Shown: positions 1-11,075 of the stretch, in pieces
How the letters are laid out: each line of letters opens with the position of its first letter
Position numbering within the stretch: position 1 is the first letter of the stretch
Assembly (NCBI RefSeq): GCF_958979055.1
Contig: NC_084891.1
Span: 5,980,501 to 6,044,500, forward strand
Direction of reading: 5' to 3'
DNA: 64,000 nt
Origin: Alnus glutinosa
Lineage: Eukaryota; Streptophyta; Magnoliopsida; Fagales; Betulaceae
Made by a program: the position numbers and the translations under genes
Notes under the pieces: generated by a model
What the model was told of the DNA's origin: nothing
Databases searched by the model: none
The model's input: only the letters and a program-made list of their open reading frames with translations

Positions 1-1
1 C

Positions 2-184
2 AAGAAAATACCTAACCCATTAGGGGGTATCAACGATCAGAAGGCAAAGAGATTTGAAGATCCCAACCAGAACAACGTCCTCAAAGATGAAGTAGAAAAA
101 TTCATTACTGATGAGGGTTTAGACTTAGGAGGTGAAAGGTACGTTTTCAGAAGAGATGATCTCATTTTGGAAAGAGAGCATTGA
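2..184 (+). CDS. C-terminal exon of an unrecognised protein (partial)
   Basis: An open frame enters from the left edge and stops at TGA 182-184, giving about 60 residues. It is hydrophilic and charged, starting near KKIPNPLGGI and ending RRDDLILEREH. There is no ATG or splice acceptor inside the window, so this is the end of a gene lying mostly upstream. I do not recognise the family. Codon usage and the absence of stops over 61 codons favour real coding sequence. The following ~200 bases look like a 3' UTR. Confidence 0.55.
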   Translation, partial: KKIPNPLGGINDQKAKRFEDPNQNNVLKDEVEKFITDEGLDLGGERYVFRRDDLILEREH

Positions 185-376
185 CTTTGCTCTATGATGG
201 CTGGGACACAGTAAATTCTAGATGAAAATCTCTGTTACAATTTCATCATGTGGCTGCAGGTAGCGAAGAGTTGTGAAATTGCTTTTTATGTTTAATGAAA
301 TGTGTTTGGTAGTAGGCCTAAACTGGTTGGTGTGTGATGCAATCAAATAGTAAAAGAACAAAAGGAAAGGGATAAA

Positions 377-435
377 GGCTACTTTGAGAGAGTCATGATC
401 TCTAATGGCTACTTTGAGAGAGTCTTGATCTCTAA
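377..435. repeat. 30-bp tandem duplication
   Basis: A unit beginning GGCTACTTTGAGAGAGTC occurs at 377-406 and again at 407-435 with one base changed. It lies downstream of the first exon and has no coding role that I can see. Confidence 0.85.
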
Positions 436-1289
436 AACAACCAAAAAGGTCTAGGTTTTCATAATATTCAGCATGCTATTTTATTGATTAGGGTTACACT
501 TATATAGAAGACGGCTAAGTCATAAGACAACCATTTGGTTTAGCCGTCATAACATAATGCAGTAAAATAAACTAAGAAGGAAATAAACTAATGGAAAATA
601 CATTCCTTATTAGCTAAAACACTTAGGGAAATAATATATGGAGATTCTACTCCTTATTCACTGCTGTCTTGGGGATTCATTACTGCCACGTGTGCTGCCA
701 CGTAAGCCCTAAAATTCTGAACGTATTAGTGTGGGGAACTGTGATAGTAAGGAGGAGTTAGTTGTGTGATTAGAGAAGTGTGAAAAGTCAAAAAGTTAAG
801 CGAAAAGTTAATGGAAAAATGTGGGAAGATGGAAGAAGACGTTGGAAAGGGAAATGAATGGTGCGGCAATCAAAGCTCTTGAATGTAGGAAATTAATGGC
901 GCGGCAATTAAGGTGTCGGGGAAACAGAAAATGAATATTGGCAATCAGGAAGGGGAGTCAGACGAGCATTTAATGGGCTGTAATTTAGTTGGGTTTTTGT
1001 AATATTGCGTTTTAGGGGCTGTGGATAACATGAAAAATTGGTTTTTTCCTTTGTAATCACACCTTGCAGGCAAGGTGTTTTGAAGGGGTGAGGAATTTAA
1101 GGGGTCTATTAGGTTCGTGGGCCTTTATGGGTCTATATGTTAGTGGATCCCTTAGTTGTAATGGGTCTATTAGGTTAGTAGGCCCTTTAATTATAGTCTT
1201 GCATTTTATTAGTAGCTTTTATGCGTTTTGGTTGTTAGACAAATAGTTGGCAATATCAGTTAGGCAGTTGTAACCGACTGGGCCTATAG
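436..1289. other. Intergenic DNA, possibly an old LTR fragment
   Basis: No gene is visible. Around 1090-1190 the phrase GGGTCTATTAGGTT occurs twice. The sequence just before the LINE (GGCAGTTGTAACC) and just after it (ending near a CAATACAATC tract at 3470) resembles plant LTR tails. The LINE may have landed in an older LTR, but I could not find LTR ends or a TSD. Confidence 0.3.
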
Positions 1290-3383
1290 GAATCAACCCA
1301 TAGCTATATTTTTTCCTCAGAACGCTTTTGTTAAAGGTAGACATATTTTGAACTCGGTCCTAATAGCCAGCGAATGTTTGGATAGCCTTATCAAGTCTGG
1401 TATTCCTGGGGTGCTTTGCAATCTAGATATTACGAAGGCTTTTGATCACATCAACTGGAAGTTCTTATTGTACATGCTGAAAAGATGAGGTTTTGGGGAA
1501 AAATGGGTATCTTGGATATCACACTGCATTTCTTCGATGCGCTTCTCTGTTTTGGTTAATGGTTCTCAGTCCGGCTTCTTCAATAGTTCTAGAGGGCTGA
1601 GACAAGGCGATCCTCTATTTTCCCCTTCTGTTTGTAGTTGTCATTGAGGCTTCGAGCAAAATGCTTTCTGTTACTGTTGACAATGGTCGTCTCTCAGGCT
1701 TTTCTATGGGTTTTAGGCTTCCCATGGCTAACATCTCACACTCGATGTTCGCGGATGATACCTTGGTCTTCTGTGAGGCTAACCCTAGCCACCTCCACTA
1801 CCTGCGTGTTCTCTTATTATGTTTCGAAGATGTCTATGGCTTAAATGTCAATCTGGCCAAATCCCTCTTTGTCCCTATTGGCAACATGGATAATGCTGCT
1901 GAATTGGCTGCCATCTTGGGCTGCGGGACTTCCTCTCTGCCCTTGAAGCACCTTGGTATGCCGCTTGGGGCGTGTTACAAGGCTAAGTCTATTTGGGATG
2001 GTATCGTGGTTAAGATGGAGCGTCGCTTGGCCAGTTGGAAAAGGTTTTATTTGTCGAAGGGTGGCAGGGTTACCCTTATCAAGAGTTCTCTCTCCAACCT
2101 TCCTACTTGTCTCTCTTTCTCATTCCTGCTCGTGTGGCCAATCGCATTGAGAAGCTCCAAATAGACTTTCTATGGGTTGGATAGACGATGGATTTAAATA
2201 TCACTTGGTTAGCTGGGACAAGGTCTGCCCTCTGGTCTCTAAGGGAGGGTTGGAGATTAGAAATTCGAGGGCGTTCAATCGCGCCTTGCTAGGCAAATGG
2301 CTATGGCGTTTTGGGTTTGAGAGAGATGTGTGGTGGATTCTAAATATGGTTGCCTATGGGGCAGATGGTGCTCTCTCGAGCCAACAAGTGCCTTTGGGGT
2401 GGGGGTGTGGAAGACCATCAGAAAAGGTTGGAATTCTTTCTCTAGATTCACTAGATTTGCTGTGGGGATGGTTCCAAGATCAGTTTTTGGCATGATTTGT
2501 GGTGTGGGGACATAGCTCTTAAAGTAGTTTTTCCAGCTCTATTTGGTATTGCCCGTGTAAAGGACGCCATTGTTGCGGATAATTTGGAGTTTTTGGGCAA
2601 TTTCAACCAATGGAACGTGAGCTTCACTAGGGAGGTGGATAATTTTGTTTCTTTCTTCTAGGTGTTGCACTTAGTCAAAGTGAGCATTGGCAACGAAGAT
2701 ATGTTGTAGTGGGTCTCCTCCAAAAAAGGTTTGTTCAAGGTCAAGTCATTTTACTCCTTATCTTGCTCTGGATGCAGTCGCTTTCCCTGGAAAAGCATTT
2801 GTCACACTCAAGCTCCCTCAAGGGCTGCCTTCTTTGTGTGGTCTGCAGCTCTTAGCAAGATTCTTACCCTAGACAACCTTAGGAAGCGGCATGTTATCGT
2901 GATAAACAGACGCCATATGTGTAAGAAGACTGGGGAGTCCGTGGATCATCTCCTTCTTCACTGTGATGTGGCTTCTGCTTTGTGAATTTCTCACTTAAGT
3001 CATTTTGGGATATCTTGGGTTATGCCAAGATGGGTTATTGACTTGCTTGCTTGTTGGTGGTCCTCTGGAAAGCCAAGGAGCACTGCGGTTTGGAAAATGA
3101 CGCCTATTTGCCTCTTTTGGTGCTTATGGAGGGAAAGAAACAATAAGAGTTTTGAAGTTTTGGAAAGTACATTGGAAGAGATTCTATCATTGTTCTACCT
3201 TTGTACTTTTGGAATAAGGTTTATGTTCATCCTTTGTCTTTTACTTTTGCTGACTTTCTCGATCGCTTTTCTCTTTCTAATTAGGTATTTCCTTATATAC
3301 TCCCAGTGTACCAAGAGGTGCCTTACGCTTTTTTAATGAGATTGGTTTCTTACTTATAAAAAAAAAAAAAAAGAATCAACCCA
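1290..3383 (+). mobile_element. 5'-truncated L1-type LINE with TSD and poly(A)
   Basis: The insert 1301-3372 is flanked by the exact 11-bp direct repeat GAATCAACCCA (1290-1300 and 3373-3383). It ends in a ~15-base poly(A) tract. These are hallmarks of target-primed reverse transcription. The body starts inside the reverse transcriptase domain, so the element is strongly 5' truncated. It runs through RT, a zinc-binding RVT region (about 2900-2970) and a 3' UTR ending in a ...CTTACTTATAAAA tail. The shared tail type of the fragments at 8028 and 40452 suggests one LINE lineage was active here repeatedly. Confidence 0.93.
1319..3336 (+). pseudogene. LINE ORF2 (reverse transcriptase) remnant, broken
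   Basis: Conserved RT blocks are readable in order: [16 protein letters not shown] near 1425-1470, GLRQGDPLF near 1600, and the catalytic FADD at 1748-1759. Then come the thumb region with LSKGGRVTLIKS (~2050-2085) and the zf-RVT region with MCKKTGESVDHLLLHC (~2918-2965). A TGA interrupts the first block at about 1489, most simply a CGA to TGA change. Frame changes follow near 1640 and again after 2160, so no intact enzyme can be made. Confidence 0.9.
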
Positions 3384-4312
3384 ATCGGTAGAGCGAGGCG
3401 AAGAAAGTAAATATTGAAGGAACGTTTTGTAATAGGAGGCCAAGCAACCTCGAATTGCTTATCATTTCAATACAATCTATTGTACCATTTCCATTCTTTC
3501 TTTGGAGATTGACTATCTCAAATTAGTCACTTTCATTCATACATTTCAACAAACACAATTTACCATTAAGATGCCATCTAAAAATTATACAGAAATAGAA
3601 AAACCCTTTACAGAAGACAGTGAGATTGTGAAAACATCTTTTCAATTGCCATCTTTTCAGGAAATAAACGATCATCTGTACAGTGCTTAATATCACTATT
3701 TTCTTCTTAATGAGTGGAAGAAGCATGACATTGCACATGGTATTTGGTGCCGTGCATGGGATTGCTGTCATGAATCTTATTTCTCGATTTATATTAAATT
3801 TTATTCTTTCTGTTTGAGATATATATATATATATATTGTATTGGCTTGGTATTCTTATAAAGTTTATCAGTGGTGGCCAGTGAATCAGTACAATTCTGAA
3901 GAATCTCATGTTTAAGTTTTGTGATTTGTATTCTGTTGTTTGAGGAACAATTTTTAACCAATTAGGTTATATTGAATAGGTTTTGTGATCTTGTCAAGTT
4001 TATCAGTGGTGACCAGGGAATCGGTAAAGCTGCGGTGGTTATAAACTAGTGCAAGTAAATCAGGTTCTTTTTTCCCCCCCACTCTGAGTAAATTTGGCTG
4101 TGATGTCTTATCTCTCTTGGTTTTAACTTAATAAAAACAAATGTGGTTAGTTTGTAGCATAATGTAACATCACCTTTTCATATGTGACCTGAAAATCCTC
4201 ATATTCCATTCTTACTTCACCCTCATTTTCTAGCTGCTATTTTTTTTTTTTTTTTTTTAATGTTTTTAAATGATAAAAAGAAGTCTGATTCTGTTACTTT
4301 GCTTCTAAACAG
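3384..4312. promoter_or_regulatory. Region upstream of the RING gene: promoter, first leader exon and leader intron
   Basis: There is no coding sequence that I trust. An (AT)n run lies at about 3819-3837. A splice acceptor (TTCTAAACAG, ending 4312) implies a spliced 5' leader whose first exon lies somewhere in this interval. The first exon's borders cannot be fixed from sequence alone. Confidence 0.4.
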
Positions 4313-4490
4313 AAGGGAAGTTGTTCAATTCTCTACACCTAGTGGTGCCAAGTAATTTAAGCTGGTCAGTACAAGTTGAAAGGACAAGAGTGACATTTGT
4401 TTCCCCAAAGTTGGGACTGGGATGTAATTGCAGTGTCTTTGTTATACAAGTCTATGTTTTCATTATTCCCAACTGGCTTGGTGGACTTAG
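4313..4490 (+). promoter_or_regulatory. 5' leader of the RING gene with upstream start codons
   Basis: If the acceptor ending at 4312 is used, the leader contains a minimal start-stop ATGTAA at 4422-4427. It also holds an ATG at 4454 whose frame overlaps the main start and ends at TGA 4520-4522. Both would lower initiation at 4491 if transcribed. A second possible acceptor (TTGCAG ending 4432) would remove the ATGTAA, so its presence in mRNA is uncertain. Confidence 0.4.
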
Positions 4491-7400
4491 ATGGATGTTC
4501 CCTCGGCGGAACTACCGTGTGAAAGTCAAAGTGATACTTGCCCATTGTTAATGGAGCATCCAGAATACCCTAACCGTAGTGAGCACATCGTTGACATACC
4601 GGGGTGTGCTGATGCATCCTCATCTAGCTTGCCTCATGATAGGCGCTCTAATAGCATAAACACATCGCAGCTGGAAGACAGACCTTCAAGTAGCGCTAGA
4701 GTTCCCATTTCCCAACCCCAAGTTTCTTCCTCTAATGGATCAAATTCCAGGAACTCCTCGCATGTAAGGAGAGGAGATGCCCGTCGACGCAGGAGTCCAT
4801 TGAATTCTGGGGTATGGATATCGATTGAACTAGTTCTGACTCTGAGCCAGATCGTTGCATCTATTGTTGTTTTGTCTGTGTCAAGGCATGAACATCCACG
4901 TGCGCCATTGTTTGCATGGATTGTGGGTTATGCATCTGGATGTGTTGCCACCCTCCCCCTTCTTTATTGGCGCTATCGCCATCGTAACCAGGTTTCAGAG
5001 CAAGATTCGACTCAACCCCATCAGACTTCTCAGATTAATGTTCCTGCAGGGCCATTTTCTGTGTCTGTTAGTAGGAATTCAGAAGGGGAAGATCGTCAGG
5101 CTGCAGTTGGATCCTCTAGAGGCAGTCAACATTCAGGAAGACTGAGTGCAAGGTATGGTTTGTTATTGTTTTTTTAAGCTGATTATGGTTGGAGTATTTT
5201 ACCCCACTTGTTTTCCCTATTGAAAAAATTTATATTCTACCATTTTGTGATGAACTGTTAAATTGCATGAGTGACTGAAGCTGTTTTAAAAAACTTGCTT
5301 TGAAGATTAAAGTTCGCAAATCCAACGCTATAGCTGTAATGCTTTGGTTGATAGTAATAGATGTCTGGTTCTTCAAAGGATTGTGGCTACAATTTTGGCT
5401 ATGGATGCAGAATTGGATGTTTTGGAAGGATCATGTGATGGATTCGGAAGTCTGATGTGGAAGATGTGTCAGTGCAAAATTGTTACATCATGTGTTATGT
5501 GCATATGAAGCCCTTATAAAAAAAAATGAAGCCCTTCTGTTTTTTTCTGGTCATGCCCTTTTCACCCTTATTATCCCCTCCCTAAGTTTATCTTCCGAAG
5601 CTAAAAATCAATTGCCTCTATATTGTTCCCCTTTTGTCATGTTTTTCAAATCAAGTAATTGCACTTATTTGAATTTGAGTCTTTGAGGTGTGCGCACCTT
5701 GTGGCTGGGCTGTTAAAAAACAACTTATCAATCTCTTTTGCAGTTGGTCATCTTGTGATGTCATAAGAATTCAATCATTTGTGGAATAAAAAACCACGAT
5801 ATTCACTTGTGCTGTCATTGTCTAAATGGCATTGAATGTATTTTTATTAGTCCCTTGAGTGTGTGCTTTCAGCGTCGTTGCTATCTGAGATTGTAGAATA
5901 GAGAACAGTGGGTGAAAGAGAGCTCCAAAAAAAGAAAAGAAGAAGAAGGTATTGGCCTTTGGCAAAGAGCTAAGGCAGGTACTTTTCTGAATATTTGGAG
6001 CTCATGCTGCCAGAACTTGAAATCCCTCAGTCATCGATGCTGGCTTTGAGCATGGGCAGAGGCCCGGATTTTGTGGATTCCTTTAGTTATTCAGGTGTTG
6101 ATGTATGCCCCCACAAAGTTGTGCTTTATAAAGTTCTATTCCTCCTCTTGTATGACCAAATGGCACATTTTTTAACAGGACTCCTCTCTATTGCTGATTT
6201 ATCTATGCTCTTTCTACTGAAAGCATTTTCCTAAAAAAATTTTAACCACATCCATCTTTACCTGTGTCAGTCATTACTTTAAACTAGTTTTGCGATCCTT
6301 CAGTAGTGGCTATCATTGTCAGTTGTTAAAGGATGACAATTCTTTTAGTGTGATCTGTAATCATCTGTCACCAGGTGTCAATAACCCCTTGAAACAGCTA
6401 GGTGGGTTTTTTTTTTTTTTTTAAGCTATCATGTTATTGAATATTTAAGCTTTTGAAACTTTTCAGTTCGAAAAGCTTGACTTATTTTATGAGTTTTTTA
6501 CATTTATTTCTGTTGCTAGCCTTCCCATATTTATTAAATGCATGGGTATTGCAAGTTTAGTAGGAGAGTTGGTATTGGAATTTTTGTTCTTCCTTTTTAG
6601 ATAAGCTCAACTTTATTTTGCAGGATTAAGGTACTAGTGGAATACTTCAAAATGGCCTTGGATTGCTTTTTTGCGGTTTGGTTTGTGGTTGGCAATGTGT
6701 GGGTCTTTGGAGGGCACGCATCTGCCAACGAGGCTCCTAATTTGTACAGGTATCACTCTGTGGTGTCTATTCCTTTGTAAGCTTTTCATTTTTGCATTTT
6801 TGAGAGCACATCCCATTTCTGCACTTGTAAGAGCGCTTATTTCTGCATCTTTTTTGCTTTGCAGGTTATGTATAGTGTTTCTTACCTTCAGCTGTATTGG
6901 ATATGCTATGCCCTTCATTTTATGTGCAACAATTTGCTGTTGTTTGCCTTGTATAATCTCCATCCTTGGGTTTAGAGAAGATCTGACACAGACTAGAGGC
7001 GCCACACCTGAATCAATTGAGGCTCTGCCAACATACAAGTTTAAGTTGAAGAGAAGTAACTCAGGTGTCAGTGAAGGTGGTGTTGTGGCTGCGGGAACCG
7101 AAAAGGAGCGCCTGTTTTCTGGAGAAGATGCTGTAAGTCTTCTCTCATTATCTTCTTGGCCTCCATTGTGAGCCTCCATGTTTCTTTCTTCTGTTGCATC
7201 ATACCTCATCATTGTTAGAGGGCGTCTGTCATGTTTTTTTTTCTTTTTTCTTTTCTTTTCCTCCACGAAGAAAGCAGGGCTATAATTGCTATTCTTTTTG
7301 GTTAAGATGAACAGTGCCCTCCATATAGTGATTAAGACCTTGTGATTTTGATATGATGAAATGAGATGCTCATACCTTGGAGGGTTTGTAGATTGTTACT

Positions 7401-8528
7401 TTAAAAACAAAAGAATAAAAAGAGGCTCATTCCTTGGAGGTCTATACTACTTTTTTAATGGTGTTTCTGTGTTTTGTGTTTTCAATGACCAGTCAAGCAT
7501 ATCATTTTATATAACTTTATCATGGTTGTGGAGTCAGCTCCTAATGTTCAATGAACGTGTGAAAGGTTTGAATTAATATAGTTGGAAATATGAAGTTTTT
7601 CCATTTGAATATTGAGTGAGTCCTTGAGTTGGATGTTATGGTTCTATATGCATTCAAGTCCCTGATAAAAAAAATGGTTAGAAAATGTTGAGAATTTGAC
7701 AATTTGAATCTGTTGGACTATTTGTGTAGTATTAGTTTAAGACTTGCAATCTCGAAAAGTTGTGAAAGTTGACGAGTCGAAGAAAATTGATCATGACTCA
7801 TACTTTTGCATCCCTGCCACCAGCATCTGACTGTCAGTGGCCTTTCTTTTTTGTTTTGCTGTTTGAAGCTAGTATTAGACTTATTTGAATGTACGAAATA
7901 GATTGCTCAAATATTGAAATGGCTGCACCTGCATCACATTTTTCTTGTTGCTACCAATTACTTAAACCAGGACCTGATTGTCCATGACACACGTTAAGGC
8001 TACATTGAGCCAGTTTTCATTGGAATAATTTTTTGACAAGTAATGAAAAACTTTATAGTAAGTGTAAGGCGCCCCTAAGTATATAAGCCATATATACAGG
8101 GAGCTCCCACAAGCCCAAAACCCAAAAAAAGCAAAAACAATAACAATCCAACCCACCAAAAAAAGCCCACAACCCCAAACCCCACAAGACAACAAAGCCC
8201 AAAACCGTTTTCATTGGAATAGTTAGGTTTGGTTAGGGCTTATTGTGTCCTTTCACATGGCTGCATGCATAAATGGCTGGTGGTGGTGTTGTTTTTGTTG
8301 TTATTCTCTCTATTGCATTAATTATTTAGTAAATTTGTGCAGGTTTGTTGCATCTGCTTGGGAAAATATGCAAACAATGACGAGCTGAGAGAGTTGTCAT
8401 GTTCGCATTTTTTCCACAAAGATTGTGTGGATAAGTGGTTGAGGATCAATGCCTTGTGTCCTCTTTGCAAGAGTGAGGTGAATGGGAGCATTTTGGGTTC
8501 ACTCTCTCGGCCAAATGGTAGCCAATGA
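4491..8528 (+). CDS. Membrane-anchored RING-H2 E3 ubiquitin ligase (At1g12760/At4g11680 type)
   Basis: Four coding exons join in phase: 4491-5152, 6624-6749, 6865-7132 and 8343-8528. They give 413 residues. All introns are GT-AG. Residues 1-105 are Ser-rich and soluble. Hydrophobic segments follow at about 108-131, 138-160, 231-251 and 264-299, so the protein is a multipass membrane protein. The C-terminus is a RING-H2 finger with C354, C357, C372, H374, H377, C380, C391 and C394, all ligands present. RING-H2 domains recruit an E2 and ubiquitinate membrane-associated targets. The start at 4491 is the first Met of the long exon-1 frame. Intron 3 holds a LINE fragment. Family placement rests on topology and RING position; substrates are unknown. 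Confidence 0.9.
8013..8221 (-). mobile_element. Short LINE 3'-end insertion in RING gene intron 3
   Basis: A 179-bp insert (8028-8206) is bounded by the exact 15-bp direct repeat GTTTTCATTGGAATA (8013-8027 and 8207-8221). It reads on the minus strand and ends in a short T run at its left side (poly-A on the element strand). Its phrase AGGGGCGCCTTACACTT matches the 3' UTR style of the LINE ending at 3372. It is an extremely 5'-truncated copy within the intron, antisense to the host gene. Confidence 0.92.
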
Positions 8529-8718
8529 CAGCGTGAAAGTAGAGTGGGAAATGGTTGGGTGAGCAATGTGTGCTAATCTGATAGTATATGTATGTCGACC
8601 CTTGGGGAGAATATCCATATGAACTGCTAGTTTTTAACAACTTCTGGACGGTTGGATGATTGCCCAAATGCACCCATTCCATTCTTTTCGATTTTCTGCC
8701 CCAGTTTTGGGTGAGATG

Positions 8719-8847
8719 TAGACATGTTAGCTTGCTAGATACCATTGAAATTGCATTTGGCAGACATGTTAGCTTGCTAGATACCGTTGAAATTGCATTT
8801 GGCAGACATGTTAGCTTGCTAGATACCGTTGAAATTGCATTTGGCAG
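8719..8847. repeat. Three-copy 42-bp minisatellite in the RING gene 3' UTR
   Basis: Units at 8721-8762, 8763-8804 and 8805-8846 are identical except for one A/G difference in the first (ACCATT versus ACCGTT) and the base before it. The array begins about 190 bases after the RING stop codon. The unit length is divisible by three, which makes a spurious repetitive open frame; I do not regard it as coding. Confidence 0.95.
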
Positions 8848-9231
8848 CATCGTGTGGCCATGTGAAGCCCTTTTATCTGGCACTGGCTGTCAGAGTGAAA
8901 AGATTTTATGTAATTATGATATACGAATATGTAGAACAGAGATGTTGCGAGCAAGTAATAGATTGTTTCTTGTTTATATTTTTGTTCTCCTTTTTCTCTC
9001 CATGAACACATATTGACCAGTGCTTAAAGGAATAGATCATTTTCAGATTAGATTTTATTGCATCTAACGTTATATATGATGTCATATAATTTAAAAATTT
9101 TAAATGACGGAACTACATATTCATTATATGATATGATATGGTGAAATCTAATATGGACATCAAATAGATTATTGCCATTTCACTTTGATCCATGCTCAAC
9201 CTAGTTGCAAATTACTGTTCACTAGACCCAC

Positions 9232-9747
9232 TCCCCCTTCCCCCACTAAACAATCTCTTTTGAAAGTTATATCTATTGCTGTCCGTTCACCTTTGCCACA
9301 CACGCGTCCTTCAACTGGCTTCCTTGCCCCCAAATCTTCCATGAGTCGCCTCTATTCCTCCAGTGTGTGGCTCACGAGCCACCTCTTTTAGTGGTAGCCA
9401 TTTCCAGATCTTTTTGTCTAGAGTTCATCCCCATCTCATCCTTCAATAAAGGGAGAATAGACTGAATAGTTTTCTCTTTTATTCGAAGTTGTCTCCTTTT
9501 AGAATTTTGAAGTTGAAGTTAGATCTACTGCTGTCTGTTCACCTTCGCCACGCACGCGTCCCTCCACTGGCCTCCTTGCCCTCAAATCTACCACGAGCCG
9601 CCTCCGGTCGCCCCCCATTCCACCGGTGTGTGGCTCATGCAACACCCCTTTCGGTGGTAGCCATTTCCAGATCTTTTCATCTATAACTTATCCCCATTTC
9701 CTCCTTCAATAAAGTGAGAATGATTTTCTCTTTTATCTGGAATTGCT
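9232..9747. repeat. Two diverged ~250-bp direct repeats
   Basis: Copy one (~9232-9490) and copy two (~9490-9747) share an ordered series of phrases. These are GCTGTC-GTTCACCTT, ACGCGTCC, GTGTGTGGCTCA, GTGGTAGCCATTTCCAGATCTTTT, and CCTTCAATAAAG followed by TTTTCTCTTTTAT. The copies differ at many C/T positions, so the duplication is old. They are unusually GC-rich for this intergenic stretch. I see no intact frame in common and no terminal repeats. Confidence 0.8.
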
Positions 9748-9985
9748 GTATAACATGCTCTTTTGTGCAAGGATGCAGAAAAATGTGATCTCCATTGACC
9801 ATATCATTGCAGTCATCATTAGTGCACCCTCTTTTCAACACATCATTATCATGACAATCATCTTCTCTGCCTTTTGGTTAATGAACTATGGGTTGGATTT
9901 GTTTGGATCAATTTCCTATTTTATTAGTACTTTCTATTTTTTTTGCACGGTAATGACTGTTTTGAGATGTTTGTCGGGCCTCCCA

Positions 9986-10396
9986 TGTAAGATATTATCT
10001 CCATATATGGCATATATGCCACATATACGGTGTTTATTATATTTATTATAAATATAATATACGGTATTACGGTTATGGTAATTTTTATTAATTTAGATTA
10101 CCGTAATGGAATCGTTTAATTGATTTAAAATCAATTAATAATATTGTTTCCTTGATGGGAGGAACAATACGGTATTTACCATATTTGAGGGTCTCTGACC
10201 TAGCCTATAAATTAATAGCCTGTGTACACCATCAGTATGGCAATACAGTCATAAGCATAGGTTAGAAGATCTCTCAAATAGTATTTTGTTTTCTTCAGAT
10301 CTTCGTGAAAGATGGCTAAAGGTAAGCCTAGATCCCGTTTTATTTATTTCCGCTGCACATGTTAGTTTGAACATATTATGTTTGCATGTTCTAACA
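9986..10396 (+). repeat. 5' LTR of the copia element
   Basis: It begins TGTAAGATATTATC and ends GTTCTAACA, 411 bp. It contains the AT-rich inverted word GGCATATATGCC and a promoter-like TATAAATTAATAG segment near 10204. It is followed two bases later by the primer binding site. Confidence 0.93.
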
Positions 10397-10398
10397 CG

Positions 10399-10410
10399 TG
10401 GTATCAGCGC
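10399..10410 (+). other. Primer binding site (initiator tRNA-Met type)
   Basis: TGGTATCAGCGC differs at one base from the common plant copia PBS TGGTATCAGAGC. It lies two bases after the LTR end. Confidence 0.85.
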
Positions 10411-10899
10411 AACCTTTATGCCATTTTGCTTAGCATTAAGTTTTGCTATGTGTTATAATATTGAATCCAATATTTTATTTGTGAACATAATTTATTTAAA
10501 ATTATGTCTTTTGTTTACATACTGTTGAAAAGCATATGAGTATTTTCTATTCATAATTTTTATTAAGTCTTTTCGTCTCCTGCACCTAATTGATACCAAA
10601 ACAACCTATTTTATATGCTAAAAAGTGGGTTTTCGGGAAATGGAAAAATAGGGTGCATTTTTGTGAATGGTTTATTGCACTGTTGCTTATGAGTGCCTAA
10701 AACGTAAATATGTTGGTTTATTGTGGAGCTTGTCAACGTGTTTAGTTTGAAACACAATTATGTTTTCTCTATCGGTATCGTCGCTAGAGACATAGAGGAG
10801 AAGGCATGTCTCCTACTTCATTAAGGGCTGTAACTAAAGAAGAAGACAGCCGCAGTTTTCGAGTCAAGGGGATTGGGCATTGGGTAGGGTTTAAAACCC

Positions 10900-11075
10900 A
10901 TTAGCCCAACCGGATATCAAGTGGGCTGACAAATAGGTCAGCCCAATCCAGGAACCAAGGAGTTGATCCATTTGGGTCAGCCCAAGAGGCCCTATTCAGT
11001 TCATTTGAAAAAAAAAAAAGAAAAAAATGGAAGGGGCCATAAAGTGGGCTGATTTATTTTGGTCAGCCCAATACA
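10900..11075. repeat. Paired short hairpins inside the copia leader
   Basis: TGGGCTGAC / GTCAGCCCA (10922-10945) forms a perfect 9-bp inverted repeat with a six-base loop. A related pair, GTGGGCTGA...GGTCAGCCCA, recurs at about 11045-11070. Both lie in the long non-coding stretch between PBS and gag remnant. Part of this stretch may be a later insertion. Confidence 0.6.

Noticed and set aside
1661..2164. 167-codon frame as a stand-alone gene
   Set aside because: It is the FADD part of a frame-broken LINE reverse transcriptase within a TSD-bounded insert.
6634..7266. 210-codon minus-strand frame rich in Lys at its start
   Set aside because: It lies antisense to RING gene exons 2-3, and its basic start is only the antisense of a TTTTCTTTT tract in intron 3.
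8719..8847. Regular repeats considered as a CRISPR array
   Set aside because: The units abut with no unique spacers, and the genome is a plant.
8660..9016. A 118-codon plus-strand frame with three identical HVSLLDTVEIAFG units, and the matching antisense frame
   Set aside because: It is a by-product of the 42-bp tandem repeat, whose length is divisible by three. It lies in the 3' UTR of the RING gene.
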